A stretch of 64,000 bases of DNA from Halomonas sp. BDJS001 (lineage in GTDB: Bacteria > Pseudomonadota > Gammaproteobacteria > Pseudomonadales > Halomonadaceae): contig NZ_CP110535.1 in assembly GCF_026104355.1 (NCBI RefSeq), forward strand, positions 310,001 through 374,000, written 5' to 3'. The translations under genes and the position numbers were made by a program. This document shows, piece by piece, positions 9,188 to 18,782 of this stretch (position 1 is the first letter of the stretch; every line of letters begins with the position of its first letter). The notes below the pieces were generated by a model. That model did not search any database. It was not told the DNA's origin and saw only the letters and a list, made by a program, of their open reading frames with translations.

Positions 9188-9817
9188 ATGCGTTTTCCCG
9201 ACGCGGAGATCACGACGATTGATTTACTGCGCCACGGTGAACCGGTAGGCGGGCGTATGCTGCGCGGCTCCACCGACCACCCGTTGAGTGAAACCGGCTG
9301 GCAGCAGGTCACCAATGCCGTGATGCGGCAGACGGTCGACGGGCATTTGCCCTACGATGCGATCGTGACCTCGCCGTTAACTCGCTGTCGTGAATTTGCC
9401 CTATGGCTGGGCGAAGAGTTTGGGCTGCCTGTTCAACTGGAGGAGGCTTTTGCCGAGCTGCACTTGGGGCGGTGGGAAGGCAAAACCCACGCCCAGGTGT
9501 TTGCCGAAGAGGGCACCGAGCGAATGAGTGCCTTTTGGTTCGATCCTGCCGCGGTGTCTCCCCCCGGTGGCGAAACCCTTCAAGCCTTCGACGCGCGATT
9601 AGCCGAGGCCTGGCAGCAGCTGTTAAGTAATCCGCCGGGCAAGCATGTGCTGGTGGTGGCGCACTTATTTGTCTGCAATGGGCTGCTGCGTCAGGTGATC
9701 GAGCAGCCGCTTGCGCGGGTATTAACAATGGATTTACCCTACGCGGCAATGAGCCGGGTGCGCCATGAGCGCCATGCGCTGGGGGCAACCAGCTTTGTGG
9801 AGTGGATCGGCCGTTAA
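9188..9817 (+). CDS. Histidine phosphatase family protein (phosphoglycerate mutase/cobalamin phosphatase-like)
   Basis: A 209-residue protein of the histidine phosphatase superfamily. The catalytic LRHGE is near residue 15, with TSPLTRCREFA, ELHLGRWEGKTH and PPGGETLQAFDARL following. The second catalytic histidine is in VVAHLFVCNGLL, where the usual HGG is replaced by HLF. The overall pattern resembles alpha-ribazole phosphatase (CobC). A strong AGGAGG lies just before the ATG. It follows phnE by 40 bases and may be co-transcribed, supplying phosphate from an imported or internal ester; no cobalamin genes are nearby to support a CobC role. Confidence 0.87.
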   Translation: MRFPDAEITTIDLLRHGEPVGGRMLRGSTDHPLSETGWQQVTNAVMRQTVDGHLPYDAIVTSPLTRCREFALWLGEEFGLPVQLEEAFAELHLGRWEGKTHAQVFAEEGTERMSAFWFDPAAVSPPGGETLQAFDARLAEAWQQLLSNPPGKHVLVVAHLFVCNGLLRQVIEQPLARVLTMDLPYAAMSRVRHERHALGATSFVEWIGR

Positions 9818-9882
9818 TCATTGGCGGCTAGGCAGGCTTTGCGCCATCATGAAGGCAAGCGGGTTTATCGGAGCGGTTGTCC

Positions 9883-10395
9883 ATGATATCGGTTCGTCTG
9901 TGGCTTCTACCTTGCGGGTTGGCTCTATCGGGAAGGGGGCTGCTTACCAGCCTGTTGATACTGATGCTGGCGGGTTGTGCCAGTCGCGAACTGACCCCCA
10001 TTGAGGCGCCGCCTAACCGCGCAGGGCTCTCAATGGAGCGTGCGTTGATTCTCTCCCATGCACAGCAGGCTATTGGCACACCGTATCGCTTGGGGGGAAA
10101 TACCCCCGATGGCCTGGACTGCTCTGGCTTAGTGGAAATGACCTACCGGGCGGCGGGTATTCGTGTACCGCGTACCGCCGATGAGCAGTTTCGCGCTTTG
10201 CCACGCGCTAACGCCCCACGCCCTGGAGATCTGCTTTTCTTTGGCGACCGTCGCAAAGCGACCCACGTCGGAATTTATCGTGGCAATGGCCAAATGATTC
10301 ATGCACCTGGTAAGGGCCGTGCAGTAGTCAGCGTGCCGTTAGAGATCGATTACTGGCAGGCGCGCTTTTTGGGCGCCGCCAGCCCTGCCCCTTAA
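9883..10395 (+). CDS. NlpC/P60 family lipoprotein (cell-wall endopeptidase)
   Basis: About 170 residues. The N-terminus is a lipoprotein signal ending in the lipobox LAGC. The NlpC/P60 catalytic residues are visible: Cys in LDCSGLV, His in THVGIYRG and the third residue in MIHAPG. These enzymes cleave peptide bonds in peptidoglycan stem peptides, acting in the periplasm from a membrane anchor. The ATG at 9883 is preferred over a TTG two codons upstream. It ends 22 bases before a perfect inverted repeat. Confidence 0.9.
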   Translation: MISVRLWLLPCGLALSGRGLLTSLLILMLAGCASRELTPIEAPPNRAGLSMERALILSHAQQAIGTPYRLGGNTPDGLDCSGLVEMTYRAAGIRVPRTADEQFRALPRANAPRPGDLLFFGDRRKATHVGIYRGNGQMIHAPGKGRAVVSVPLEIDYWQARFLGAASPAP

Positions 10396-10416
10396 CTTAT
10401 TTCCTCGTCAGCCGAT

Positions 10417-10443
10417 AAGGTACTTTGCAGCGCAAAGTACCTT
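10417..10443 (+). terminator. Perfect 12-bp inverted repeat after the NlpC/P60 gene
   Basis: AAGGTACTTTGC, loop AGC, then GCAAAGTACCTT. It folds into a very stable hairpin but is not followed by a T-run. It may be a weak terminator, an mRNA 3' stabiliser or a protein-binding palindrome. Confidence 0.5.
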
Positions 10444-10580
10444 CGCCGTCATAGGGTGTTATTATGGCTAGCAGCACCACTGCCTTCATAATAGCGACTC
10501 TATTTACCTAATAACGGCTCTATTTAACAACGAATTTATTTGGCGAAGGCTCTATAAAATGATGAGGAGAGCAAAGACGT

Positions 10581-12386
10581 ATGTATAAATCCTCGAAGGT
10601 ATCGAAGGAACAGTCTTTGTCTCAACACTACTCCCAGCCAACATCTTCACTGCCAAGCTCGAACATGATGCCGACAGCATCCGTCAGCCAAACAGTGTCG
10701 CCCGCTGAATCGGTATTTTGCTATGCCAATGAGGCGATCATTATCACCGATGCGGAAAATAGGGTGGTGGAGGTCAACCCCGCTTTTTGTGAATTAACGG
10801 GGTTTACCCAGGGGGATGTAAAGGGCAAAACACCGGAAGCCTTCAGTATTTTACCGCTGGATGATAGCCGCACCACGCGTTTGATGCGTGAAGAATTTCA
10901 GTTGCGTGACCGCAGTAAAAGCCAAGTGAGTTACCGTAGCCACGATGGGCAGTTTTATCCTGGGATGATGTCGATTAATCGCGTGCGCAATGAGCACGGA
11001 GAGGTCGATCATCATGTGATTGTGCTGGCGGATCTTTCGGCCATTCCCGCTCATGCCCGACACCTTAATCGGGAAGTCTATTTCGATGCCCTAACCGGGC
11101 TGCCCAACCTGCAACTGTTGACGCAATTGATCCACGAGTCGATGCAGCATGCAGATGCCAAACAGCTACCTTTGGCGGTGTGCTCGCTGGATATCGATTT
11201 CTTCAAGAATATCAATGACCGTCTTGGCGCCACTGTGGGTGATGCGCTGCTCTCATCTTTTTCCCAGCGTATAAGTCATCTGCTGTTTGGCGATGATGTG
11301 CTGGCGCGGGTGGGGGGTGACGAGTTTGTGCTGTTACTCCATCATGTCGTAGACGACGATTTTTTTGAGAAGCTGCTAGCCTCTATCCGCCAGCCGCTGA
11401 TGATAGAGGGGCAGAGCATCCATCTGACGGCAAGCTTGGGAGTGACGCTCTACCCCAATGACCACGTTCAGGGCGATGTGCTCTTACGGCATGCCAATCA
11501 GGCGATGTACCGTGCCAAGCAGCGTGGCCGCGATACCTTTCATTTGTTTGATCCCAACCATGACCGCTTGCTGCAGGTGCGCCATGAGCAGCGGCAGCGT
11601 TTTATTGATGCCCTCAATAACCATGAACTGCGCCTCTATTATCAGCCTCAGGTCGATATGCGCAGCGGTCAAGTGGTCGGCCTAGAGGCGCTGATTCGTT
11701 GGCAGCACCCGGAAGAGGGGTTGCTTGCGCCGGGGCAGTTTTTACCCACCATCGATACCACGCCGTTGGAAGTGGAGCTTGGCGAGTGGGTCATTGAGCA
11801 GGCGCTGCGCCAGTTGACCATATGGCAGGCTCAAGGCATCGCGCTACCCATCAATGTGAATATAAGCCCTACGCATCTGTTGGTGAGCAATTTTAGTCAG
11901 CGGCTGGGCGAGCTCTTGGCACGTCATCCCAATGTATCGCCAGCGATGCTCAAACTCGAAGTGCTGGAGAGTGCGGCGATGCATGATATTCAGGCCGCAC
12001 TGCAAAATATGTCGCGCTGTCAGGCACTGGGAGTGAGCTTTGCTATTGATGACTTTGGCACCGGGTTTTCGTCGTTAACCCACCTGCGGCAGCTGCCGGT
12101 CAGTCTGATCAAAATAGATCAGAGTTTTGTCCGCGATATGCTCAGTGATCAAGACGATATGGCGATTGTGGAGAGCGTCATTTACATGGCGAATCGCTTT
12201 AAGCGGCCCATGCTGGCGGAGGGTGTAGAAACCTTAGAGCATGCCAAAGCCTTGATGGCGCTAGGCTGTGAATTAGCCCAAGGCTACGGGATTGCTCGGC
12301 CAATGCCCGCCGAGTCGCTGCCTACCTGGTTGGCGAATTGGCCCAGCCGTGAAGAGTGGAACTCTCTCGCAGAGGCGAACCCTTAG
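10581..12386 (+). CDS. PAS-GGDEF-EAL c-di-GMP signalling protein
   Basis: A 601-residue protein without membrane segments. A PAS domain (about residues 45-150; [16 protein letters not shown]) is followed by a GGDEF domain with intact [11 protein letters not shown] (near residue 246) and an EAL domain with [10 protein letters not shown] (near 370), [17 protein letters not shown] and LAEGVET. Both cyclase and phosphodiesterase motifs are intact, so it could be bifunctional. A GAGGAG lies 12 bases before the ATG, a little far. Its stop overlaps the stop of the convergent gene by three bases. Confidence 0.92.
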   Translation: MYKSSKVSKEQSLSQHYSQPTSSLPSSNMMPTASVSQTVSPAESVFCYANEAIIITDAENRVVEVNPAFCELTGFTQGDVKGKTPEAFSILPLDDSRTTRLMREEFQLRDRSKSQVSYRSHDGQFYPGMMSINRVRNEHGEVDHHVIVLADLSAIPAHARHLNREVYFDALTGLPNLQLLTQLIHESMQHADAKQLPLAVCSLDIDFFKNINDRLGATVGDALLSSFSQRISHLLFGDDVLARVGGDEFVLLLHHVVDDDFFEKLLASIRQPLMIEGQSIHLTASLGVTLYPNDHVQGDVLLRHANQAMYRAKQRGRDTFHLFDPNHDRLLQVRHEQRQRFIDALNNHELRLYYQPQVDMRSGQVVGLEALIRWQHPEEGLLAPGQFLPTIDTTPLEVELGEWVIEQALRQLTIWQAQGIALPINVNISPTHLLVSNFSQRLGELLARHPNVSPAMLKLEVLESAAMHDIQAALQNMSRCQALGVSFAIDDFGTGFSSLTHLRQLPVSLIKIDQSFVRDMLSDQDDMAIVESVIYMANRFKRPMLAEGVETLEHAKALMALGCELAQGYGIARPMPAESLPTWLANWPSREEWNSLAEANP

Positions 12387-13036
12387 GCGGCTAGCTCGCC
12401 AGCGGCTGATTCATCCGCGGAGGGTGTGGTGGAAGGTGTAGCAGTGGAGGATGTCGCTGCGGCGCCGTCGCTGCGGGCTTGGTTCATTTCACTGCGCTGC
12501 ATGGAGGCTTCCAGCTTGGCCTCGAGCAGGTACTGACGCGCTTGGGCAGCCACTTGGTAATCGGTAGGGGACGGGTCGGCAGGCGCCATGGCCGCGGCGA
12601 TCACAGTCTGCATTTTTTCAATAGTGGCTTGGGGGTCGTTGGGCACCGGGCCATAATCGATCGGCACTTCGCCTGCTACCGCGTAGCGTTTGCCATCAGG
12701 GCCGACTTCATATTCGTAGCTGGCACCGCCCGCATAGGCGCCGCCCACTGTTTGGTGGGCCATCTCATGCTGGCGTACTTCGCGGTCTGTCTGTTTAAGC
12801 TGTTCGAGTAGCTGAATCTCTTCCGGCGCCATGGGCGTGCCGTCCGCCCGTTTGGGGCCAGCCTCGGCGCTGCTGCTCTCTTCGCTAGTGCTAGTCGTTT
12901 TAGGATCATCGGTAGACGCCGTATCTTCTTCAAGTGCACGGCCTTTGGCGGTTTGCTCAACGCGCGGGGACATTGTATTCGCTGAAGGATATGTCCAGGC
13001 AGCGTGGGAAACGGTGCTAATGGAAGAAACGGCCAT
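12383..13036 (-). CDS. SprA-related putative metalloprotease (CJM1_0395-like family)
   Basis: A 217-residue protein. The N-terminal 70 residues are low-complexity and rich in Ser, Thr and Glu. The conserved domain then begins with [23 protein letters not shown], which holds an HExxH zinc-protease-like motif (residues 90-94), and continues with [30 protein letters not shown]. This matches the family annotated as putative SprA-like metalloproteases. The ends are alanine-rich. Catalytic activity has not been shown for most members, so the function is an inference. The gene is transcribed against its neighbours. Confidence 0.8.
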   Translation of the reverse strand: MAVSSISTVSHAAWTYPSANTMSPRVEQTAKGRALEEDTASTDDPKTTSTSEESSSAEAGPKRADGTPMAPEEIQLLEQLKQTDREVRQHEMAHQTVGGAYAGGASYEYEVGPDGKRYAVAGEVPIDYGPVPNDPQATIEKMQTVIAAAMAPADPSPTDYQVAAQARQYLLEAKLEASMQRSEMNQARSDGAAATSSTATPSTTPSADESAAGELAA

Positions 13037-13178
13037 AGGTCATTACCGACTAAGTACGAGTTGGGATACCATGAAGTATTAGCGAGCGATACCGACAGTG
13101 CAAGTTTTTGCAGTGTTATACCGCTACTTTTCCGGCACGATGACACTCTTATGCCAGCCCTATCTTATTGCCAACCCT

Positions 13179-13406
13179 ATGCAAACCATTGATGTAGTCA
13201 TTAATCTTAATTATGAGGAGTGCTTGGCTCATTATGAGGGGCGCATCGCCCGCGTACGTGCCCGCAGTGTGGATGGCCGCTGGGTAATATTTCCCGCCGA
13301 GGCGATTAGGCGCATAGTCGGTCGTGACGGTGTGCACGGTATTTATCGATTAAGTTTTTCTGAGCAGGGCCGATTGATTAGCATTGACCCCTTAACCGGA
13401 CGTTGA
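13179..13406 (+). CDS. DUF2835 family protein
   Basis: A 75-residue protein. The pattern YEECLAHYEGRIARVRARSVDG, then IFPAEAIRRIVGRDGVHGIYRLSF, matches the small DUF2835 family of Gammaproteobacteria. The ATG at 13179 gives the usual family length; the frame is open 81 bases further upstream, but that extension does not resemble the family. Function unknown. Confidence 0.75.
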   Translation: MQTIDVVINLNYEECLAHYEGRIARVRARSVDGRWVIFPAEAIRRIVGRDGVHGIYRLSFSEQGRLISIDPLTGR

Positions 13407-13413
13407 GCTGCCT

Positions 13414-13821
13414 ATGCACCGCCATGGAACACCGATCACTTTAAATGACCTCATTTATTCCATTATTCCCAATTTAAACAGTGCTGAAAAGTTAGTTTTC
13501 GCTACGCTAGAGAGCTTGATTGAAACTGCTTCAAACCCTCTGGACATCCTTAAGCGCACCGATCAACGTCAGGCGTTTAGTCTGGAAGTTCATCGTATAC
13601 GCATCAACCTGGAACACCTGCTCGACCGTTACCGAACCGAGCTAGAAGTCGTACTACGCAGCGAAGGTGAGTATACCGGCCCGGTAGTAGACCCCGACCC
13701 CCAAGAAGCAGATGCCATTCGCAGTGCTGTGGATATTTATATTCATGTATGCGCTTTTCAACGCGGCGAGCGTCCCAGCCCCGTGCCTCGGCGAGAATCT
13801 ACGCCGCCTAAACTGCCATAG
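13414..13821 (+). CDS. Hypothetical protein
   Basis: A 135-residue soluble protein that I do not recognise. It looks largely helical (DLIYSIIPNLNSAEKLVFATLESLIE) and has a Pro/Arg-rich C-terminus. It begins seven bases after the DUF2835 stop, so the two probably share a transcript. No catalytic motif, signal peptide or membrane segment is visible. Confidence 0.6.
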   Translation: MHRHGTPITLNDLIYSIIPNLNSAEKLVFATLESLIETASNPLDILKRTDQRQAFSLEVHRIRINLEHLLDRYRTELEVVLRSEGEYTGPVVDPDPQEADAIRSAVDIYIHVCAFQRGERPSPVPRRESTPPKLP

Positions 13822-13948
13822 CGTAGCATTCACACCTGGCATCAACATTGCTTGTATAATGTGGCCATTCTGACTTTCAGGGTTACCCCCTTGAAAGCAA
13901 ACAGCCTGCCTACCCGGCGCTGGCTGTGGACACATTTGGAGATATACC

Positions 13949-14524
13949 ATGTCTGCCTCACCTGTCACATTGATGGTGGCTCGTCGCGTTGAGCACGGCC
14001 GCTACGCTGATTTTAATCGTTGGCTTACTGAAGGGCGCGAACTGGCCGCCGATTTTGCGGGCTACCTAGGCTCCGGCGTCTTGGCGCCTCCGGCTGACGA
14101 CGATGAATACCAGATCATATTCCGCTTTAGCAGCAGCGAAACCTTAGCCGCTTGGGAGCACTCCGCCTCACGCCATGCTTGGTTGGCGCGCGGCAAAGGC
14201 TTATACGAAGCACCTCACGAGCACCGGGCCACCGGGTTGGATGCGTGGTTTCAAACCGGTAGCAGCGCACCGCCGCGCTGGAAGCAGGCCGTGGCGGTAT
14301 GGCTGGCGTTCTTTCCTATCTCGCTGATTTTTCAATTTGTATTCGGCGGCGTTTTGGCCGATTGGACACTGGTGCCGCGGGTAGTAGTGAGCACTCTAAT
14401 GCTCACGCCTGTGATGGTGTTTGTGTTTATTCCACTCTCTATGCGTTTACTAGCGCCCTGGCTGCAGGGGAAGTGGTCACCGCTGGATCTGCTGGCGCGG
14501 TGGCGTCACGCACACCGATCATAA
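13949..14524 (+). CDS. Antibiotic biosynthesis monooxygenase (ABM) domain protein with membrane tail
   Basis: A 191-residue protein. Residues 1-100 form an ABM-type ferredoxin-like fold (VTLMVARRVEHGRYADFNRWL, then FRFSSSETLAAWEHSASRHAWL). Residues 110-180 hold two hydrophobic helices (VWLAFFPISLIFQFVFGG and VVVSTLMLTPVMVFVFIPL). Proteins with this layout are membrane-anchored and of unknown substrate; a role in handling small reactive metabolites is only a guess. A weak GGAG precedes the ATG. Confidence 0.8.
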   Translation: MSASPVTLMVARRVEHGRYADFNRWLTEGRELAADFAGYLGSGVLAPPADDDEYQIIFRFSSSETLAAWEHSASRHAWLARGKGLYEAPHEHRATGLDAWFQTGSSAPPRWKQAVAVWLAFFPISLIFQFVFGGVLADWTLVPRVVVSTLMLTPVMVFVFIPLSMRLLAPWLQGKWSPLDLLARWRHAHRS

Positions 14525-14696
14525 CGTAACTGATTAATAAACTTGCTTTTGTTCACGCCTTCATAGCGATCAATGCTGCGTTGATACTATTGATCCTATG
14601 ATGATGGGCTTTATGGTACTAAGCTAAATGTGCCTATAGAAAAGGATAAGTGACGCCAGTGCAATGCTGGCGTACAACTCAGCCCATGGAGTGTTT

Positions 14697-15368
14697 ATGA
14701 TTCACGTTCACCATCTGGAAAAGTCTCGTTCGCACCGTACCCTATGGCTACTTGAAACCCTTGAGCTGGACTATGAATTGGTGGTTTACCAACGCGATGG
14801 CAAAACACAGCAAGCGCCAGACTCGCTGAAAAAAATCCATCCACTGGGTAAATCGCCGGTGATTACCGATGGTGATTTCACCGTGGCTGAGTCGGGAGCG
14901 ATCATTGATTACCTTCTGCAGCGCTACGGGCAGGGCCGCTGCCAACCTTCGTCGGATGATATGCCTGAGTGGGTGGATTACCGCTACTGGTTGCACTATG
15001 CCGAAGGGTCACTCATGCCGCTGCTGGTGATGCAGCTGGTGTTTAGCCAAATTCCCAAACAGTCACCCTGGCTGATTAAGCCACTGGCCAAGGGAATCAG
15101 CGATACGGTAAGTAAGCGCTTCCTCACGCCGCAGCTTAAACAGCACCTGAGTTTTATTAACCAACACTTGTTGGCGCAAGGTAATTTTGCCGGGCCGTGG
15201 CCTAGCGGCGCCGATATGCAAATGAGCTTTCCGCTCCAGGCAGTGGCCGCCGTACAGTCACTGGAACAGCATCCTGCCATAGCCGCTTTTGTGTCACGCA
15301 TTGAGCAAGACGCCGCTTGGCAACGGGTGGTAGAGCGGGCAGGCCCGCTTACCATGCCTGGTCAGTGA
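14697..15368 (+). CDS. Glutathione S-transferase family protein
   Basis: About 223 residues. The N-terminal thioredoxin-like domain reads HHLEKSRSHRTLWLLETLELDYELVVYQRD, with the glutathione-site signature GKSPVITDGDFTVAESGAII, followed by an all-helical C-terminal domain. The ATG at 14697 fits the family start; an ATG at 14664 would add 11 unrelated residues. It resembles the stringent-starvation/GstA-like bacterial class that conjugates glutathione to small electrophiles. The next gene starts nine bases downstream. Confidence 0.88.
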   Translation: MIHVHHLEKSRSHRTLWLLETLELDYELVVYQRDGKTQQAPDSLKKIHPLGKSPVITDGDFTVAESGAIIDYLLQRYGQGRCQPSSDDMPEWVDYRYWLHYAEGSLMPLLVMQLVFSQIPKQSPWLIKPLAKGISDTVSKRFLTPQLKQHLSFINQHLLAQGNFAGPWPSGADMQMSFPLQAVAAVQSLEQHPAIAAFVSRIEQDAAWQRVVERAGPLTMPGQ

Positions 15369-15377
15369 ACAGTCGCT

Positions 15378-17216
15378 ATGTACTATTTCGCCTCATCTGC
15401 CGCTCTTCCGGTGGAGCTGCTACGCAGCATTGACGACTACCTTGGGCGTTGGGGTATCGCCTTGCTGCTTGTTTTTCTCCTTTTGGCGCTGCTGGGCAAT
15501 CTATTGCTCAAGCGGCGTATGCAGCATAACCGGGCGCTCCTGCAAACCAATAAAGAGATGCTGGCGACTATCCTGGATAGTGTCGATGCGTTTATTTATA
15601 TCAAGTCTCCCACCTTAGAGTACCAATACGTTAATCGCCGCATCAGCGAGCTATTTGGCCTGCCCGCAGACAAAATCATCGGCAAGCGCGATGAAGCCTT
15701 TTTTGACGCCGGAAGCGCCGCCGAGATCAAGCAGATTGATCGCAACGTATTGGCGTCAGGTAAAAAAGTGACGGTAGAGGAGAGCAATGTCTTGCAAGGC
15801 GAAAGCCGGGTAAGAACTTTCTTATCAATTAAAATGCCGCTTTCCATGTCGCCCGGTGCAGCCCCTTGCCTGTGCGGTATATCGACCGAACTGACTGACT
15901 ACCTGGAAATGCAGTCGCGCACTCACTACCTGGCCTTCTATGACTCGCTAACCGGGCTGCCCAATCGGCGGCTGCTGATGGATTCCTTAACGGCTGCTAT
16001 TGCCCATGAAGAGTGGGCGGCATCCTATAGCGCGGTAATGGTCATTGATCTGGATAACTTTCGCTTAGTGAATGACATCCAGGGCCATGATAGTGGCGAT
16101 CAGCTATTGATTAGCGTTGCCGAACAGTTACGCCAGCGGCTTGACGCAGAGGAAACGCTGGCTCGCTTTAGCAGCGATGAGTTTGTGGTGCTGATCAATA
16201 ATCTGGGCGAGCAACAGGCGAACGCTGCGCTAAAAGCCGAGCGTGTGGCGCGCCAACTATTAGAGACGATTGCGCAATTAAGAAACAGCCATTCGTTGCC
16301 GATCAGTGCCAGTATTGGTATTTCACTGTTTACGGGAGGAGGTGAGCACAGTATGGATAGCGTGCTGCAGCAGGCTGATATGGCGTTGCAGCAGGCGAAA
16401 AGAGCGGGCGGTAATGGGCTGTGCTTTTTTAATACCGATATGCAAACCAGCGTGCTGGAAAGAGCGAGCTTAGAAGCCGACCTGCACAAGGCGCTTGAAC
16501 GCAACGAGCTGGCGCTGCATTACCAGGTGCAGGTTGACCATCAGGGCGTCACCATCGGCGTAGAAGCCTTACTGCGCTGGTTTCACCCTCAGCGCGGCTG
16601 GGTATCGCCCGCGACGTTTATTCCGCTTGCGGAGGAGAATCGGCTGATTGTGCCGATCGGTTATTGGGTAATGCGCTCCGCCTGCGAACAGCTGGCGAAG
16701 TGGTCGCGTCAAGCCGCCTATTCGCCGTTAAGTATCTCCGTCAATGTAAGTTCAGTGCAGTTTCAGCAGCCGGAGTTCGTGCGTGATGTTGAAGCGCTGT
16801 TGGCTGAAACTCAGGCGCCGCCGAACCGCCTGGTGCTCGAAGTCACCGAGAGCCTGTTGATGCAAGAGCCGGTGAGAGTCCGCAACACGATGTTGCAACT
16901 GCGGGCCAAGGGGATTCGTTTTGCATTGGATGACTTTGGCACGGGCTACTCATCGCTGAGTTATCTGAAGCGATTGCCGCTGGACGAGTTAAAAATTGAT
17001 CAATCGTTTATTCACGAGCTGCTTACCGATAAGACAGACGCCGCGATTGTCGATACCACGATTCTGCTTGCGGTGAGCTTGGGCCTGACCGTGGTCGCCG
17101 AAGGGGTGGAGAAAAAAGAGCAGCTTGACTGGCTAAGAGGCCACGGCTGCTATCGCTATCAAGGCTACCTATTTGGCCGCCCGACCCCGATTGAGTATCT
17201 GTTCGAGACTTATTAA
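15378..17216 (+). CDS. TM-PAS-(degenerate GGDEF)-EAL protein, probable c-di-GMP phosphodiesterase
   Basis: A 612-residue inner-membrane protein with one N-terminal membrane helix (about 25-45), a PAS domain (about 55-175), a GGDEF domain and an EAL domain. The cyclase signature is SSDEF (RFSSDEFVVLI, near residue 266) in place of GGDEF, so cyclase activity is probably lost and the domain may bind GTP as a regulator. The EAL part is intact: VEALLRWFHP, ELVTES-like EVTESLL, DDFGTGYSSL, KIDQSFI and VAEGVE. It follows the glutathione transferase gene closely. Confidence 0.9.
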   Translation: MYYFASSAALPVELLRSIDDYLGRWGIALLLVFLLLALLGNLLLKRRMQHNRALLQTNKEMLATILDSVDAFIYIKSPTLEYQYVNRRISELFGLPADKIIGKRDEAFFDAGSAAEIKQIDRNVLASGKKVTVEESNVLQGESRVRTFLSIKMPLSMSPGAAPCLCGISTELTDYLEMQSRTHYLAFYDSLTGLPNRRLLMDSLTAAIAHEEWAASYSAVMVIDLDNFRLVNDIQGHDSGDQLLISVAEQLRQRLDAEETLARFSSDEFVVLINNLGEQQANAALKAERVARQLLETIAQLRNSHSLPISASIGISLFTGGGEHSMDSVLQQADMALQQAKRAGGNGLCFFNTDMQTSVLERASLEADLHKALERNELALHYQVQVDHQGVTIGVEALLRWFHPQRGWVSPATFIPLAEENRLIVPIGYWVMRSACEQLAKWSRQAAYSPLSISVNVSSVQFQQPEFVRDVEALLAETQAPPNRLVLEVTESLLMQEPVRVRNTMLQLRAKGIRFALDDFGTGYSSLSYLKRLPLDELKIDQSFIHELLTDKTDAAIVDTTILLAVSLGLTVVAEGVEKKEQLDWLRGHGCYRYQGYLFGRPTPIEYLFETY

Positions 17217-17257
17217 GGGGTTATAGCAAAACCCCTTTCCAGAATGCTGAAAAGGGG
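17215..17257. terminator. Bidirectional terminator between the EAL gene and nhaD
   Basis: On the plus strand AAGGGGTT (17215-17222) pairs with AACCCCTT (17230-17237). On the minus strand CCCCTTTTCAG pairs with CTGGAAAGGGG (17257-17232) and is followed by TTTT, an intrinsic terminator for nhaD. The two hairpins share the C4 block. Confidence 0.7.
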
Positions 17258-17303
17258 CGAGGGTGGTGCTTATTAATGTGTCTGGCTTAACTGGGCGACT
17301 GGC

Positions 17304-18782
17304 TTAGCTGAACAGTGCAAAGCTGTCGGCGTTAAGCCACATATGAACCAAAATACTGGCGATGTAGCCGAGCAGAATAACCGGCGACCAGCGCAAGTGA
17401 CCCATAAACGTATAGGAGCCCCTTGCCTGACCCATTACCGCCACACCGGCCGCGGAGCCAATCGATAACAAACTGCCCCCGACACCCGCCGTTAAGGTAA
17501 TCAGTAGCCACTGACCATGGGACATATCCGGCTCCATGGTCAGCACCGCAAACATCACCGGAATGTTATCCACCACGGCCGAAACGACACCCAATACGAT
17601 GTTGGCGGCGGTGGCGTTCCAACCGGTATACAGCGCTTCGGACAGCAAGCCGAGATAGCCCATAAAGCCCAGTCCGCCAACGCACATTACCACCCCATAG
17701 AAGAACAGCAGTGTGTCCCACTCGGCTCGCGCCACCCGGTTAAACACATCGAACGGCACCACGCCACCCAATTGCTCAAGCTTCTTGTTGTCGCCACGGC
17801 GACTATAGCGTTCGCGCTTGCGCTCCAGGGATCGAGGCAGGCTGCGGCGCAGGTAGTAACCAAAGAACTGCAAGTAGCCCAGGCCGGTCATCATGCCAAG
17901 CACCGGGGGAAGGTGGAGCACAACGTGACATAACACGGCGGTGACAATCGTCAGTAAAAACAGCAACACAATGCGCCGGGCGCCACGCTTTAGCCACACA
18001 TCTTCATAAACGCTGGAGGGTTTTTCATCCTTGATAAACACGCTCATGATGCAGGCGGGAATCAGGAAGTTGACCAGGGCGGGGAAGAACAGAATGAAGA
18101 ACTCCTGGAACTCCACCATGCCCGCTTGCCATACCATTAGGGTGGTAATGTCGCCAAAAGGGCTAAACGCGCCCCCGGCGTTGGCCGCCACGACGATATT
18201 GATACAGGCTAAGTTGATATACCGCTGATCCCCTTCGGCCACTTTGGTTACTACCGCACACATCAACAGTGCGGTAGTGAGGTTGTCGGCAATCGGTGAG
18301 AGTAGAAAGGCGAGGCCGCCGGTTAGCCAAAACAGCGTGCGGTAGTTGAAGCCCTTGCGCAGCATCCAGGAGCGCAGCGCATCAAAGACTCGGCGCTCTT
18401 CCATGGCGTTGATATAGGTCATGGCCACAAGTAAGAACAGCATCAGCTCGGTGAACTCCAAAAGCGTAACGCGGAAAGCGTACTCGGACGCTTCCGACAT
18501 GCCGTTTTGGACATACACCCAGCCGATGAGGCTCCAGATAATACCGGCTGCCACTAACACCGGTTTAGACTTGCGCATATGGATCTTTTCTTCCGCCATG
18601 ACCAACGCATAGGCCAGGACGAAGATCGCTACAGCGAAAAAGCCCACGGTAGAGCTGGTAAGATCCAGCTCACCGGTTACTGCAAAAGCACTGGGACTTA
18701 CGCCTAATAGTAAGGCCGCTAACAAAAAAAGCCAGCGACGATATAATCGAGGCTGGCAAGAGGGTTGGCACAACGTAGGCAT
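17304..18782 (-). CDS. nhaD: Na+/H+ antiporter NhaD
   Basis: A 492-residue inner-membrane protein. After a short signal-like N-terminus it has about 12 hydrophobic segments of the ion-transporter (ArsB/NhaD) superfamily. Motifs typical of NhaD are SPIADNLTTALLMCAVV, NIVVAANAGGAFSPFGDITTLMVWQAG, VVDNIPVMFAVL and GSLLSIGSAAGVAVMGQARG. It exchanges cytoplasmic sodium for protons and supports growth at high salt and alkaline pH, which suits a halophile. It is a single gene with its own terminator. Confidence 0.93.
   Translation of the reverse strand: MPTLCQPSCQPRLYRRWLFLLAALLLGVSPSAFAVTGELDLTSSTVGFFAVAIFVLAYALVMAEEKIHMRKSKPVLVAAGIIWSLIGWVYVQNGMSEASEYAFRVTLLEFTELMLFLLVAMTYINAMEERRVFDALRSWMLRKGFNYRTLFWLTGGLAFLLSPIADNLTTALLMCAVVTKVAEGDQRYINLACINIVVAANAGGAFSPFGDITTLMVWQAGMVEFQEFFILFFPALVNFLIPACIMSVFIKDEKPSSVYEDVWLKRGARRIVLLFLLTIVTAVLCHVVLHLPPVLGMMTGLGYLQFFGYYLRRSLPRSLERKRERYSRRGDNKKLEQLGGVVPFDVFNRVARAEWDTLLFFYGVVMCVGGLGFMGYLGLLSEALYTGWNATAANIVLGVVSAVVDNIPVMFAVLTMEPDMSHGQWLLITLTAGVGGSLLSIGSAAGVAVMGQARGSYTFMGHLRWSPVILLGYIASILVHMWLNADSFALFS

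Noticed and set aside
5561-10395. Complete phosphonate degradation pathway
   Set aside because: Only uptake genes and generic phosphatases are present; no C-P lyase, PhnX, PhnW or phosphite dehydrogenase gene was seen.
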